Source: Roseisalinus antarcticus
GTDB lineage: Bacteria; Pseudomonadota; Alphaproteobacteria; Rhodobacterales; Rhodobacteraceae
Direction: 5' to 3'
Length of the DNA: 64,000 nucleotides
Assembly (NCBI RefSeq): GCF_900172355.1
Contig: NZ_FWFZ01000016.1
Coordinates: 28,139 to 92,138 of the forward strand
Shown: piece by piece, positions 8,793 to 19,200 of the stretch
How positions within the stretch are numbered: the stretch's first letter is position 1
How the letters are laid out: each line of letters begins with the position of its first letter
Position numbers and translations under genes: made by a program
Notes under the pieces: model-generated
What the model saw: only the letters and a program-made list of their open reading frames with translations
Told to the model about the DNA's origin: nothing
Database searches by the model: none

Positions 8793-10960
8793 AGCGCCAG
8801 TCTTTCCAGGAAGGTCTGCCGGATCATCCGCCACAGGCGCGGCGCCAGCGGGCTGCGGCCGTGATCGAACCGCACCCAGACCAGCGCGCCGATCGCGGTC
8901 TCGCCATAGGTCACGCCGCCGTCGATCTCGGCCAGGTGAAACGGCTGGGCGGTGCGGCGCCCGTCCTCGTCCGATGGATCGAGCACAAGCGGCCCGCCCG
9001 CCGGTTGCGACAGGGCGGGAAACTCCAGCCGCCGGGTGGCCTCGGGGGCGATGGTGCGCAGGTGCCCGACCCGCCCGTCGAAGCCCCGCCCCGGCAGGTG
9101 GACCGATACCTCGGCAGGCGACAGCGCGACCAGGTCGATGCGGTTCGCCGGCACCGCGACCCGGATCTGCGCGGGGCTGTCCTCTGGCACGAGGATGCCG
9201 ACCTCCATCCCCTTCGCCAGCCGGCGGCCGGGGACCAGGATGTCGGAGCGGGCGAGGAACTGCCCCGACGCCCCCGCGCTCAGCGCGAGCCCGGCCAGAT
9301 CGACCCCAAGCCCGGCCTGCTCTTCAATCAGGTAGCCGATCTCGGCGCGGGTGGCGGCGGCCTCGTCCATGCCGGTGCTGCGCACCTCGTAATCGGCCAG
9401 CCGGGCGCGGGCGGTGGCGATCCGCGCGTCGATCACCTCGAGCTCGGTCGTGGCGAGCGGCGCGACCAGGTCGGCCAGGGCCTGGCCCGGCTCCACATGG
9501 TCGCCGGCCTGGGCGCGGATATGCAGGATCTCGGCCTCGACCGGGGCCGAGACGCGGGCCGCATCCGGTGCGGTCACCACCCCGGGCGCCACGGTGCCGT
9601 GCGGCACGGGGATCAGCAGCAGCGCCGCCGCCGGCAGCCCCCCGATCAGCGCCGAGACCAGAACCGCCCGCCCCCGCCTGGAGGCGACCCGCGGTTCGGT
9701 GGCCACATGCCAGACCCCCTTGACCAGCGGCAGAACGATGGTCGTGGCCACCGACCACAGGGCAAGCGCCAGCCCGATCACCCGGTATTCCGAAGCGACG
9801 AACAGCGCGATCGTCATCGTCAGGAAGATCCGGTAGGCGTAGGAGGCCGGGTGATAGGGGATGAACCAGGCGGTCTCGGTCCGACTGCGGGCGGGGGAGT
9901 CCCAATTGGTCAGGCCAAAGCCCAAACGGTGCAGCATAGCCGACCACCAGGCCTGGCTGCGCCCGGCGAGGTTTTGCACGCCGATGGCATCCGACAGCAT
10001 GAAATAGGCATCGAACCGCAACAGCGGGTTGCCGTTGAAAAGGAGCGTCGAGACGCCGGCGATCAGCAGCATGTTGAAGGCCAGCGCGCTGACCATCCCG
10101 GTCTCGGCGCCCAGCCAGACATACATCGCTCCCGCCGCCAGCAGCGTCTCGGCCATCATCCCCGCCCCGCCCACGAGAATCCGCGCCCCGCGGGACCGGA
10201 ACGCCGCGGCGGCAGAGGCATCGACATAGGGCGCGGGCAGGAACACCAGGAACATGATCCCGAATTCGCGCACCTCGCCCCCCCAGTGGCGCACGGCCCA
10301 GCCATGGGCCATCTCGTGCAGCGCCTTGGCGAAGGGAAAGACCAGCGCCGCGATCAGCAGATTGTCCAGCGCCAGCGCCCGGTCGAGCACCGCACCGCTC
10401 AGCCGGTCCCAGTTGGCCAGCGTCTCCACCGCGAGCCAGGTGACGCAGGCCAGCCACAGCAGGAACCCCGGCACGCTGAAGACGGGCCGCACGAACGGAT
10501 AGGTCGCCTGGATCAGCGCGTTCGGATCGAACAGCGGCACCTTGATGAACAGCGGACTCTTGAGCCGTTGCAGCATCTTCTGGCGGCTGACGCGGCGGGC
10601 GCGGTGGCCGAACTCCGTCAGGGTCGGGGCGGCGCCGGAATTGAGCGCATCGGCCTGGTGCAACTGGCCGAGCAGCCGGATCGTCTCGTCCTGGCCGGGC
10701 GCGTCATCGCCGAAACGGTCGAGCACCCGGCGCCAGATCGCGTCGAGGGTCTGGCGCCCGTCGCAGGCCCCGATGATGGCATAGCTCGCGGCGTCCAGAC
10801 GGAAGTGCTTGTTGGCCTCGGGGGCCGACAGGATGTGCCAGACCTCGCCCTGCTCCAGCCTGCGGGCCACGGTGACCCCGGGGCGCAGGCGCGGCGCCAG
10901 CCCCGCCATCTTGTACCAATAGGGCGAAAAGAGCGGACTGTCCCCCTCGGCGGCGCTCAT
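8789..10960 (-). CDS. PqqD-like / M50 metalloprotease / HlyD fusion membrane protein
   Basis: Multidomain inner-membrane protein of 723 residues. About 25-105 resembles PqqD, a peptide-binding module (ARRLEQGEVWHILSAPEANK, LDAASYAIIGACDGRQTLD). About 165-430 is a multi-helix M50 (site-2-protease-like) region with a complete HExxH, HEMAH at 215-219, and a likely third-ligand segment NGNPLLRFD at 309-317. After further TM helices, about 455-723 is a HlyD-like adaptor (RVSAPVEAEILHIRAQAGDHVEPGQ). The ATG at 10960 follows GAGGGG; a GTG at 11002 only adds a Pro/Arg-rich stretch. The gene lies 64 bases after the GAF-HlyD gene and overlaps the SecA-like gene. A channel, processing or peptide-recognition role in export of the giant protein is inferred. 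The zinc ligands look intact, so proteolysis is possible. Confidence 0.85.
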   Translation of the reverse strand: MSAAEGDSPLFSPYWYKMAGLAPRLRPGVTVARRLEQGEVWHILSAPEANKHFRLDAASYAIIGACDGRQTLDAIWRRVLDRFGDDAPGQDETIRLLGQLHQADALNSGAAPTLTEFGHRARRVSRQKMLQRLKSPLFIKVPLFDPNALIQATYPFVRPVFSVPGFLLWLACVTWLAVETLANWDRLSGAVLDRALALDNLLIAALVFPFAKALHEMAHGWAVRHWGGEVREFGIMFLVFLPAPYVDASAAAAFRSRGARILVGGAGMMAETLLAAGAMYVWLGAETGMVSALAFNMLLIAGVSTLLFNGNPLLRFDAYFMLSDAIGVQNLAGRSQAWWSAMLHRLGFGLTNWDSPARSRTETAWFIPYHPASYAYRIFLTMTIALFVASEYRVIGLALALWSVATTIVLPLVKGVWHVATEPRVASRRGRAVLVSALIGGLPAAALLLIPVPHGTVAPGVVTAPDAARVSAPVEAEILHIRAQAGDHVEPGQALADLVAPLATTELEVIDARIATARARLADYEVRSTGMDEAAATRAEIGYLIEEQAGLGVDLAGLALSAGASGQFLARSDILVPGRRLAKGMEVGILVPEDSPAQIRVAVPANRIDLVALSPAEVSVHLPGRGFDGRVGHLRTIAPEATRRLEFPALSQPAGGPLVLDPSDEDGRRTAQPFHLAEIDGGVTYGETAIGALVWVRFDHGRSPLAPRLWRMIRQTFLERLAL

Positions 10961-11024
10961 CCGCGGCCCCTCGCGCGGCCGGGGCCGGGGCCGGGGCGGC
11001 ACCGGGGGACGGGCGGCCGCGGGG

Positions 11025-12857
11025 TCATGGCCACATGCTCCAGAGCCGCAGGCGCAGGCTTTCCAGGAACGGGCGGCCCCAGGTCATCACCCAAAGGTCG
11101 GTGCCGGTGGTGATCTTGCCGACCCCCTCCATCCCCAGGCCAAGGTCCGCGGGCACCTCTCCGGTCAGCCGGGCCAGGGCGCGGAAGGTGTTCTCGCCGT
11201 CGCGGGCCTCGGTCAGGGGGGTCAGGCGGGTCACCTCGAACGTCAGCGGCCGTTCCGGCATGGCGGCCAGGCGCAGCGTGCCGGTCTGACCCCGCCGGAC
11301 CCGATCAACGCCCGCGTCGGGAACATGCAGGGTCAGGCTGCGCTGTTCGCGCGGCGCGAGGGTGAGAAGCTCCTCCCCCCGCCCAACGGGTGCGCCGACA
11401 AGCCCCTCGGTCGCATCCAGCGTCACCACCCCGTCATAGGGGGCCCGCAGGCGCCCGGCCTCCAGCTGCGCCTCGGTCAGGGCGATCTCCGCGTCGACCT
11501 CGGCGATCTCTGCGCTGAGGACTGATAGCTCGGCGCGGTTGTTGTTCGCGATCGCGGCGTCCCGCTCGATCTCCTTCTGGCGGCGCGTCGCCTCCTGCCG
11601 CAACAGGTCGAGCGACAGGTCCCGGTCGTCGAGCCGCGCCAGAAGCTGCCCCGCCTGCACCACGTCCCCCGCCCGCACCAGCCGTTCGGCGAGAAAGCCG
11701 TCGAAGGGAACCGACACGATCACCCGGTCATCCGAGGTGATCTCGGCATCCGCCGTCACCCGCGCCGGCGCCGTGACCGTGGCCGCCGCAAAGATCAGCC
11801 CGGCCAGCACCAGAGCGGCCAGTTTCCAGCCCAGCGCCTTGGGCCCGATCAGCGTCGCAAGGCCCGCGACGCTTCCCTCCCAGGCCCGGGTGATCCAGAG
11901 CCGGTCTTCCCGCCGTTTCAGCTCCAGCAGCGGGGCGAGCGCATCGCCCGCGATATCGAGCACCGGGAGCGCGGCCTCGCCCGCCTCGGGGGCGGCGAAC
12001 TCGGCGACGATGGCGCCCCAGGGCCGCTCCACATCGCCGATGGGCAGGGCGACGACGGACCCCGAGCCGGTCTCGTGCGCCAGCGCCTCCAGCTGGCGGC
12101 GCGACAGGGGGCGGGCGTCGGCGCCGGCCGGCCAGACCAGCGCCTCGGTCTGGTCCAGCGCCTCGTCCGCGGCGGCGGTCAGCAGGTCCAGCGCCCGGGT
12201 GCGGCCCTTGAAATCGGCGGTATGGGACAGCGCCTCGACCCGCGCCCCGCGGCGGCGGTTGCGGGCGATGGCGACCCGATCGGCGCCGAGGGCCACCGCC
12301 AGATCCGTCGCCGCCGCGCGGGCGCAATCGCGATAGCCGTCGGTTTCCAGCGACCGGACCAGCAGTTTCAGCGCGTCCGAGGCGCCGCCGTCGAGCGAGA
12401 TCTGGGTGGGGCTCTCGACCGCCCCGGCGCGCAGGCGCAGCAGATGCGCCTCGACCCCGGCCAGCCCCCATTGCAGGCGGCGCAGGGCGGCGGCGCGCTC
12501 TGCATCGGTCCCGGCGTCGATCTCGGCGGCGGCGACAGCGGCGGTGCCGTCGATCCGCGAGGCGAGCGCGATGGCGGCCCGGCCGGGGCCCGCCGCCCGG
12601 ACGGAAGGTTTGCCGGTCTCGGCCACGGCCGCAGCGGCCATGCGCACGGGCTCCGTCGGGTGCCAGTCGGAGGGGGCCCGGCCCTGGGGCCGCAGCACGC
12701 CGTCCGCCTCGCGGATCAGAAGAAGGATAGTGGCGCCCTCGCCAAGCTCCCGCGCCTGGGTCACGCACCATCCCATGGCGAACAGCGCATGTTCCGAAAC
12801 CGACGTGCCCGCCGGCGAGACCGCGTCAGGTTTCGAGCTTGCCAAACCGGGCTTCAT
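11025..12857 (-). CDS. GAF-domain protein with TM helix and HlyD adaptor
   Basis: A 610-residue fusion. The cytoplasmic N-terminal part holds one or two GAF-like folds (about 20-115 and 165-310: DCARAAATDLAVALGADRVAIARN, GSGSVVALPIGDVERPWGAIVAEF). One TM helix follows (about 343-362, LGWKLAALVLAGLIFAAATV). The C-terminal part is a periplasmic HlyD adaptor with lipoyl motif SVPFDGFLAERLVRAGDVVQAGQ, a coiled coil (LLRQEATRRQKEIERDAA) and second motif RAPYDGVVTLDATEGL. GAF domains bind small ligands or mediate dimerisation, so this may couple a cytoplasmic signal or substrate recognition to an export conduit. The ATG at 12857 lies 32 bases inside the DUF3467 gene with AAGGA directly before it. 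The spacing is tight, so a slightly later start cannot be excluded. It sits upstream of the M50-HlyD gene in the same run. Confidence 0.82.
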   Translation of the reverse strand: MKPGLASSKPDAVSPAGTSVSEHALFAMGWCVTQARELGEGATILLLIREADGVLRPQGRAPSDWHPTEPVRMAAAAVAETGKPSVRAAGPGRAAIALASRIDGTAAVAAAEIDAGTDAERAAALRRLQWGLAGVEAHLLRLRAGAVESPTQISLDGGASDALKLLVRSLETDGYRDCARAAATDLAVALGADRVAIARNRRRGARVEALSHTADFKGRTRALDLLTAAADEALDQTEALVWPAGADARPLSRRQLEALAHETGSGSVVALPIGDVERPWGAIVAEFAAPEAGEAALPVLDIAGDALAPLLELKRREDRLWITRAWEGSVAGLATLIGPKALGWKLAALVLAGLIFAAATVTAPARVTADAEITSDDRVIVSVPFDGFLAERLVRAGDVVQAGQLLARLDDRDLSLDLLRQEATRRQKEIERDAAIANNNRAELSVLSAEIAEVDAEIALTEAQLEAGRLRAPYDGVVTLDATEGLVGAPVGRGEELLTLAPREQRSLTLHVPDAGVDRVRRGQTGTLRLAAMPERPLTFEVTRLTPLTEARDGENTFRALARLTGEVPADLGLGMEGVGKITTGTDLWVMTWGRPFLESLRLRLWSMWP

Positions 12858-13167
12858 ATTCCTTGACCCGCCTTTCGAGCAGAATGGACAGGCGCTTGGC
12901 GGCGAAGGGCGACAGCACGATCCGGTCTGACAGCCGCACGACGAGTTCGTCGGAGCCCTGGGCATTCCAGGTCTGGTTCGCGCCGAACAGCAGGGTCATC
13001 TCCTCGCGCGTCGCCAGCACGTTGACGACATTGGCGAAAGAGCTGGACATGTTGCTGTCGTCCCAGACGACCTTCGGCCCGGCCCCCAGTTGCGCCTGGG
13101 GCGGAGGCTCGGGCGCGTCCGAGGCCTTGCTCTGGCTGGCGGTCTGTTTGCCGGTCTTGTCATTCAT
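12826..13167 (-). CDS. DUF3467 family small protein
   Basis: A 113-residue soluble protein. After a polar, probably disordered N-terminus (residues 1-30) comes the DUF3467 fold: VVWDDSNMSSSFANVVNVLATREEMTLLFG, then LVVRLSDRIVLSPFAAKRLSILL. No signal peptide or TM helix is seen, so it should be cytoplasmic. The ATG at 13167 is preceded by AGGAAA; upstream open sequence overlaps the end of the giant gene region and has no domain content. It starts 49 bases after the stop of the giant LEPR-XLL protein and overlaps the GAF-HlyD gene. DUF3467 has no established function that I know of. Position between the giant protein and the export-like proteins suggests a chaperone or targeting factor, which is an inference from context only. 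Confidence 0.85.
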   Translation of the reverse strand: MNDKTGKQTASQSKASDAPEPPPQAQLGAGPKVVWDDSNMSSSFANVVNVLATREEMTLLFGANQTWNAQGSDELVVRLSDRIVLSPFAAKRLSILLERRVKEYEARFGKLET

Positions 13168-13216
13168 GATGTTGTCCGTTTCCTGAACCTGTCGTGAACC
13201 GCGCGACCGCCGAAGC

Positions 13217-16200
13217 TCAGCTCCATTCGATCGCAACCTCAACCTGACCCGGCAGCGGCCCGTCTGCAAGCACCGCGTCCGGGCGACCCTCGTCCACAAG
13301 CATCAGGGTCTCGGCGACCTGGAAGCTGCCGCCGGGCAAGACCGCCCCATCGACGTTGTAGACCCGCAGCGTCACCTCGGTCCAAAGCCCGGCGATGATG
13401 CTGTCGAGATCGAAGGCCAGACGCGCCGAGCCCCGCCCTGCGGGGATCACCGCCTCGCCGAACTCGCGGATCTCGCCATCCGCCTCGAGGCTGAAGCTGA
13501 CGGTCACCGCCTCGGTCGCCGGCGCGGTCAGGTCGAGCTCGAACGCGACCTGCTCGCCGTCGCCCTCGGGGCTCGGCTCCACGCTGCCGCCCGAGATGGA
13601 GAGCCTCGGGGCGGGCGTCCACTCGATCTCGGAGGCCCAGAGCACGTGATAGGCCGGCGCACTTTCCGCCCCACGAGCATCGACGGCGATCAGCGAGACG
13701 ACCTGCTCGCCCGAGGCGTCGTAGACGTGGCTGATCACGTTGCGGGTGCCGTCTATCTCGTTCACCGCGCCGTCGCCCCAATCGATGCGCCAGGTCTCGA
13801 TCGCATCCCCGTCCGCATCGGTCGCCTCCGGGGTCAGCGAGACCTCGGCGCCGACGGTCGCGGTTTCGGGGCCGGTCAGGGTGGCCTCCGGCGGGGTATT
13901 CTCCGCCGGCTCGGACGCGAAGGCGGCAAAGCTGCTGAACGCGGCGAAGGCCGCGGCGGGCGCTGCCACGTCGATCCGCACCTGGGTGCTGCTGGAGAGG
14001 CCGCGGGCGTCGGTTGCCCGCACCTGCGCGGTGAACCTGCCTTCGGACAGGGCCGGGACATCCCAGCTGAGGACCCCGCCCTCCGAGACCACGAGCCCCG
14101 GCGCGTCGGTTGTCAGCACCTCGAAGGTCAGCGCGTCGCCGTCGGGGTCGGTCACCCGGTCGGTGAGGTCCAGCGTCAAAAGCTCGCCGCCCGTGGCCGA
14201 ATTGGCCGGGCGCCATTCCCAATCGGGCTTGGCGTTGTCGACGTTGATGGTGACGATGGTGCTGCCGCTCAGGCCGAAGCCGTCGGTGGCCCGCACCCGG
14301 GCCGTGAACTGGCCCTCGGTCGCCGGCGGAATATCCCAGCTGAGGACCCCGCCCTCCGAGACCACGAGCCCCGGCGCGTCGGTCGTCAGCACCTCGAAGG
14401 TCAGCGCGTCGCCGTCGGGGTCGGTCACCCGGTCGGTGAGGTCCAGCGTCAAAAGCTCGCCGGCCGTGGCCGAATTGGCCGGGCGCCATTCCCAATCGGG
14501 CTTGGCGTTGTCGACGTTGATCCGGAAGATCGTGCTGGCGCTCAGACCGGCGGGATCCATCGCCTGCACCCGCGCCCAGAACTGGCCCTCGGTCCCGGCC
14601 GGGATATCCCAGCTGAAGACGCCGTCCGGGGAAATCGTCATCCCCGCGGCGTTCCAGGTCAGCAGACCAAAGGTCAGGGTATCGCCGTCGGGATCGGTCA
14701 CCCGGTCCGTGAGGTCCAAGGCAAAGAGCCCGTCGGAATTGGCCTGGACGGCCGGCGACCAGTCCCAGACGGGCCCGGCATTGTCGACGTTGATCCGGAT
14801 GATGGCGCTGCTTTGCAGGCCGAAGGCATCCGTCGCCCGCACCCGGGCCGAGAATTGGCCCTCGGTTCCCGCCGGGATATCCCAGCTGAGCACGCCGTCT
14901 TCGGACACCGTGATCCCGGCCACGTCGGAGGACAGCACCTCGAAGGTCAGGTCGTCGCCCTCCGGATCGGTCACCCGGTCGGTCAGGTCCAGTGTCAGAA
15001 GCTCGCCCGCATTGGACTGGACGGCGGGGCGCCATTCCCATGCGGGCTTGGCATTCTCGTCGCGCACCTCGACGGCGAGGTCTGCGGGGTCGCTCTCGCC
15101 CCCTTGCGCGTCGATCGCGGCAAGGATGACGGTGACCGGCCCGGGCGCTGCATAGCTGTGGCTGAGGCTGAGGCTTTCGAGGGTGCCGGCCAGGGTTTCG
15201 ACCGTGCCGTCACCCCAGTCGATCCGCCAGTCGACGATGTCATCGCCGCCCGGATCCGTCGCGCTCGGGAACACCGTCAGCGTCTCGCCGGTCAGCACAG
15301 CGCTCGGCCCGGCAAGGCTTGCGACCGGGGCGCCGTTCCGCACCTCGAGAGAGAAAGTCTCGTCGTCGAACAAGAGCGCATCGCGGCCATCGATGGCGCG
15401 GACCTGGATGTCCTCGCTCCGGTTCGGGCCGGTGGCGGTATAGGTCAGAAGGCCGGTGTCGGGATCGACAGAGGCGCCGGCCGGCCCCAGGACCAGCGAC
15501 CAGACGATGTCATCGTCCTCGGCATCGCTGACGAGCCCCGAGAGGTCCAGGCTCAGGGATTCGCCCTGGGTCAGGACCTGGTCCGAAATGACCTCGATCA
15601 CCGGGGCCGTGTTGCCGGGGCTGACGTTCAGCGTGACGGTCGCGGCCAGCGAGGTCAGCACGTTGCCCGGGGTGCCCGCCGGATCGCCGGTGTCCGTCAC
15701 CGTGAAGGTCAGCGTCTCGGCCCCGTTGGTCCCGGCCGGTGCGAGGTATTCGAACACAAGGTCGCTGACCCGGGTCAGCGTGCCCACCGAAGGCGCGGTC
15801 ACGATCTGCGCGACCAGATCGCCGCTCGCCGTCTCGATGTCGGTGCCCGAGAGCACCAACGTCTGCAGCACGCCCCCCGTCACGGCGACGGTTTGCGCCA
15901 GCGCCACGGGGCGGTCGTTGACCGGCGTCACCACGACGGAAACCTGGCCGGTGGTGCTCGCGCTGCGGCTGTCGGTGACCGAGTAGGTGAAGGAGTCCGC
16001 CTGGGTGCTGTCCGGATCGGGACGATAGGTGACCGTCCCGGCCTCGGCGTCGAAGCTTTCCAGCGCACCGAAGGACGGCGGCACGGTGATCGCGTAGGTC
16101 AGCGCGTCGTCGTTCGCGTCGCTGCCCGCGAGCGTGATCGCGACAGATCCATCCTCGAGCACCTCGGCCGAGACCGGGCCGGCCACCGGCGGTGTGTTCG

Positions 16201-19200
16201 CCAGGACAATGTCGAACTCCGCCTCGGTCGACCGGGCCGGGGAGCCGTCGTCGGTGGCCTGCACGGTGACGGTAACGGTGCGGTCAGCGCCCGCGCCGGT
16301 CCAGGCGAACACCCCAAGCGGGGTCAGGCTGGCACCCGCGGGTCCAGAGACCAGCTCCCACGTCACGGCATCGTCCTCGCCGTCGCTGACGAGCGGCGCG
16401 AGGTCCAGGCTCAGAGCCTCGCCCTGGGTCAGATCCTGATCGGGGATCGCCTCGATCACCGGGGCGGTGTTGCCGGGGCTGACGTTCAGCGTGACGGTCG
16501 CGGCCAGCGAGGTCAGCACGTTGCCCGGGGTGCCCGCCGGATCGCCGGTGTCCGTCACCGTGAAGGTCAGCGTCTCGGCCCCGTTGGTCCCGGCCGGTGC
16601 GAGGTATTCGAACACAAGGTCGCTGACCCGGGTCAGCGTGCCCACCGAAGGCGCGGTCACGATCTGCGCGACCAGATCGCCGCTCGCCGTCTCGATGTCG
16701 GTGCCCGAGAGCACCAACGTCTGCAGCACGCCGCCCGTCACGGCGACGGTTTGCGCCAGCGCCACGGGGCGGTCGTTGACCGGCACCACCGAGATCGAAA
16801 CGGTCGCCGAGGCCGTGCCCAGCTTGCCGTCATCCACCGAGAAGCTGAACGTGTCGCTGCTGGTGCTGTCCTGGGTCGGGCGGTAGGTCACCACGCCGGT
16901 GGAGGGATCGAAATTAGCCAGCGTGCCGAAGGCCGGCTGACTGGTGATCGCGAAGGTCAGCGTGTCTTCGTCGTCGTCCGAGGCCTGCAGCGTGATCTCG
17001 ACAGTGCCGTCCTCGGTCACCTGGACCGCCGACGAGACCGCCACCGGCAGGGTGTTGGTCGAGCGGTCGACCTCGAAGGTGCGGATGAAGTCGCCGCCCT
17101 CGTTGCCGTCGCCATCGCCGTCGAGCCGATTACCCGCGGTGTCGTAGATCGCGAGCGTGCCCGACAGCGTCAGGCGCCAGTTTCCGTCGGCCAACGGGTC
17201 GGCGAAGCTGAGCGTCAGGTCAGTCTCGGGGAAGGAATAGGCCGGCTGCAGGGCAACCAGCACGTCGTCGCTGGTGTCGAAGATACCGTCGAGGCCCGCC
17301 CCGCGCAGCTCGTAGTTGGCGGCGCTGCGGGCCGACACGAGCTCCAGCGCCTCACTGGTGACGACGGTCAGCGCGGTGAAGGCGTCCGCAGTGGTGCCGG
17401 CCTCCGGCGGAAGCTGCGGGATCGACAGCACAACGGGCGGCGTCACGTCCCCGGAATCGCCCTGGAATTCAAAGGCCCCGATGTCGTAGTAGATCAGGCC
17501 GTCCTGCGGGGTCAGGGTCCGGATGTCGCCGTCGGACGGGCTGCCGCCGTTAAGGTCGGAATAGACGAAGGTGTCGCCGTTGCCGGCCGACAGGCCGATC
17601 CGGGCGCGCGGGTCCACGTTGCCCGCCCCGTAGTCGAAGGCGACCGAGCCGTCGTCGAACAGGGTGACCGAGAAGTTCACATCGTTGGCAGACGCGAGAC
17701 CCTGGGTCTGCCCCTGCCAGCGGAAGCGGACCCAGCTGCCGTCGCCGGCCTCTTCGCGGAACACGTCGCCGTTGGTGACGGCCGTGGTCATGTTGGTCCA
17801 GAACGGCGCGATGATCGGCCGGGCGAGGAAATTCTCCTCGGTGTTGGAATAGGCCGGAGACTGCCTTCCGAACTGCAGATAGCCGTCGGAGACCACGCGC
17901 ACCTCGGTGTAGTCGGTGCCCTGGTAGTGGAATGTGAACGGCAAGGCCTGGTCGGAGAAATACTGGCTGGACCGCAGCGAGATGGGCACACCGCTATAGG
18001 CGAAGGTGCCGGTCCCGCTCGACTCCACGAAAAGATCATAGCCGTCGCCGGTATTGGGCGTCGTCGGGTCGTCGGACCGGGGGCGGTCGAAGTAGTCGCG
18101 CAGCAGGGCGCCGAAAGCCGTGCCCGCGTCGATCGCCGCAGAGCCTGCGTCGAGGTTGAAGTTGTCGTCGGCCCCGCCGCCCAGGTTGGTGTCGAGCCCG
18201 CCCAGCACGTTGTCGGCGCCGTCGATGTCGAGGAAGTCCGGCGCGGCCTGGACGCTCGAGGATCCCTCGCCCGAGACCCCTTGCCAATCGGCGAGGTCCG
18301 TGGCCGCGGTGCCGGCCCAGTCGCCCACCGACGCCTGCACCGTTCCCCGGTGGAACAGGTTGAAATCGCTGTCGAACGTGCCGCCCGCGGCGGCTGCCGA
18401 TACCGAGATGATATCGCCCTGATCCGATTGCAGGATATTGTTGCGAAGGGTGATGTCGGTCGCGAACGCGTTGTTCAGGGACAGGGCGTTGCCGACAGAT
18501 TGATAGATCGTGTTGCCGACGAAGTCGGCACCCGTCCGCCCCGAGAAGACAACCGCCGCATTGGTGTTGTCATAGATCAGGTTCTGCCGGAAATCGTATA
18601 GTGCCGAGCTGCTGGTGTAGGTGCTGACACCGGTCGCATTGGAATAGATCTGGTTGCGCAGGAAAGTGCCGCCCCGGCCATAGACCCCGGTATCGTTCGA
18701 GAAGATCCGATTGTTCTCGATGGATCCGCCAAGGTTGTAGATGCCCGTCGTCCCGCCGTGGACAACGTTGCCGACCGCCGAGCCGTAGGCGACATAGATG
18801 TTGGTGGCCGCGTTGCCATAGACCTCGCTATCGACGATCCGCCCATCGGTGTCGTTGATCGAGACCCCGTCGCCCGCGTTGTCGCGGATCACCGCATCGC
18901 GGATGGTGACGCTCACCCCGGAACTAAGGCTCGGGACGTAGACCGCCGCCCCGGTCGAGCGGCTGCCCGAAACCTCGAACCCTTCGGCGACGCTCGTGCC
19001 GCTGCCGCCGACCTCGAGCGCCCGGCCGTTGTCGAAGAACTGTCCGCCGGTCAGGGTGAGGTTGGTGACCGCGCTGTCGATGGCATAGGTGTTGCTGTTG
19101 GACAAGCCGGTGTTGCTGACGACGAGATCCCGCAACGACAGGTCGCTGTTCCCGGCCAGGGCATAGATCCCCTGGTACTGCATGTCCGTCAGGGTCAGGT

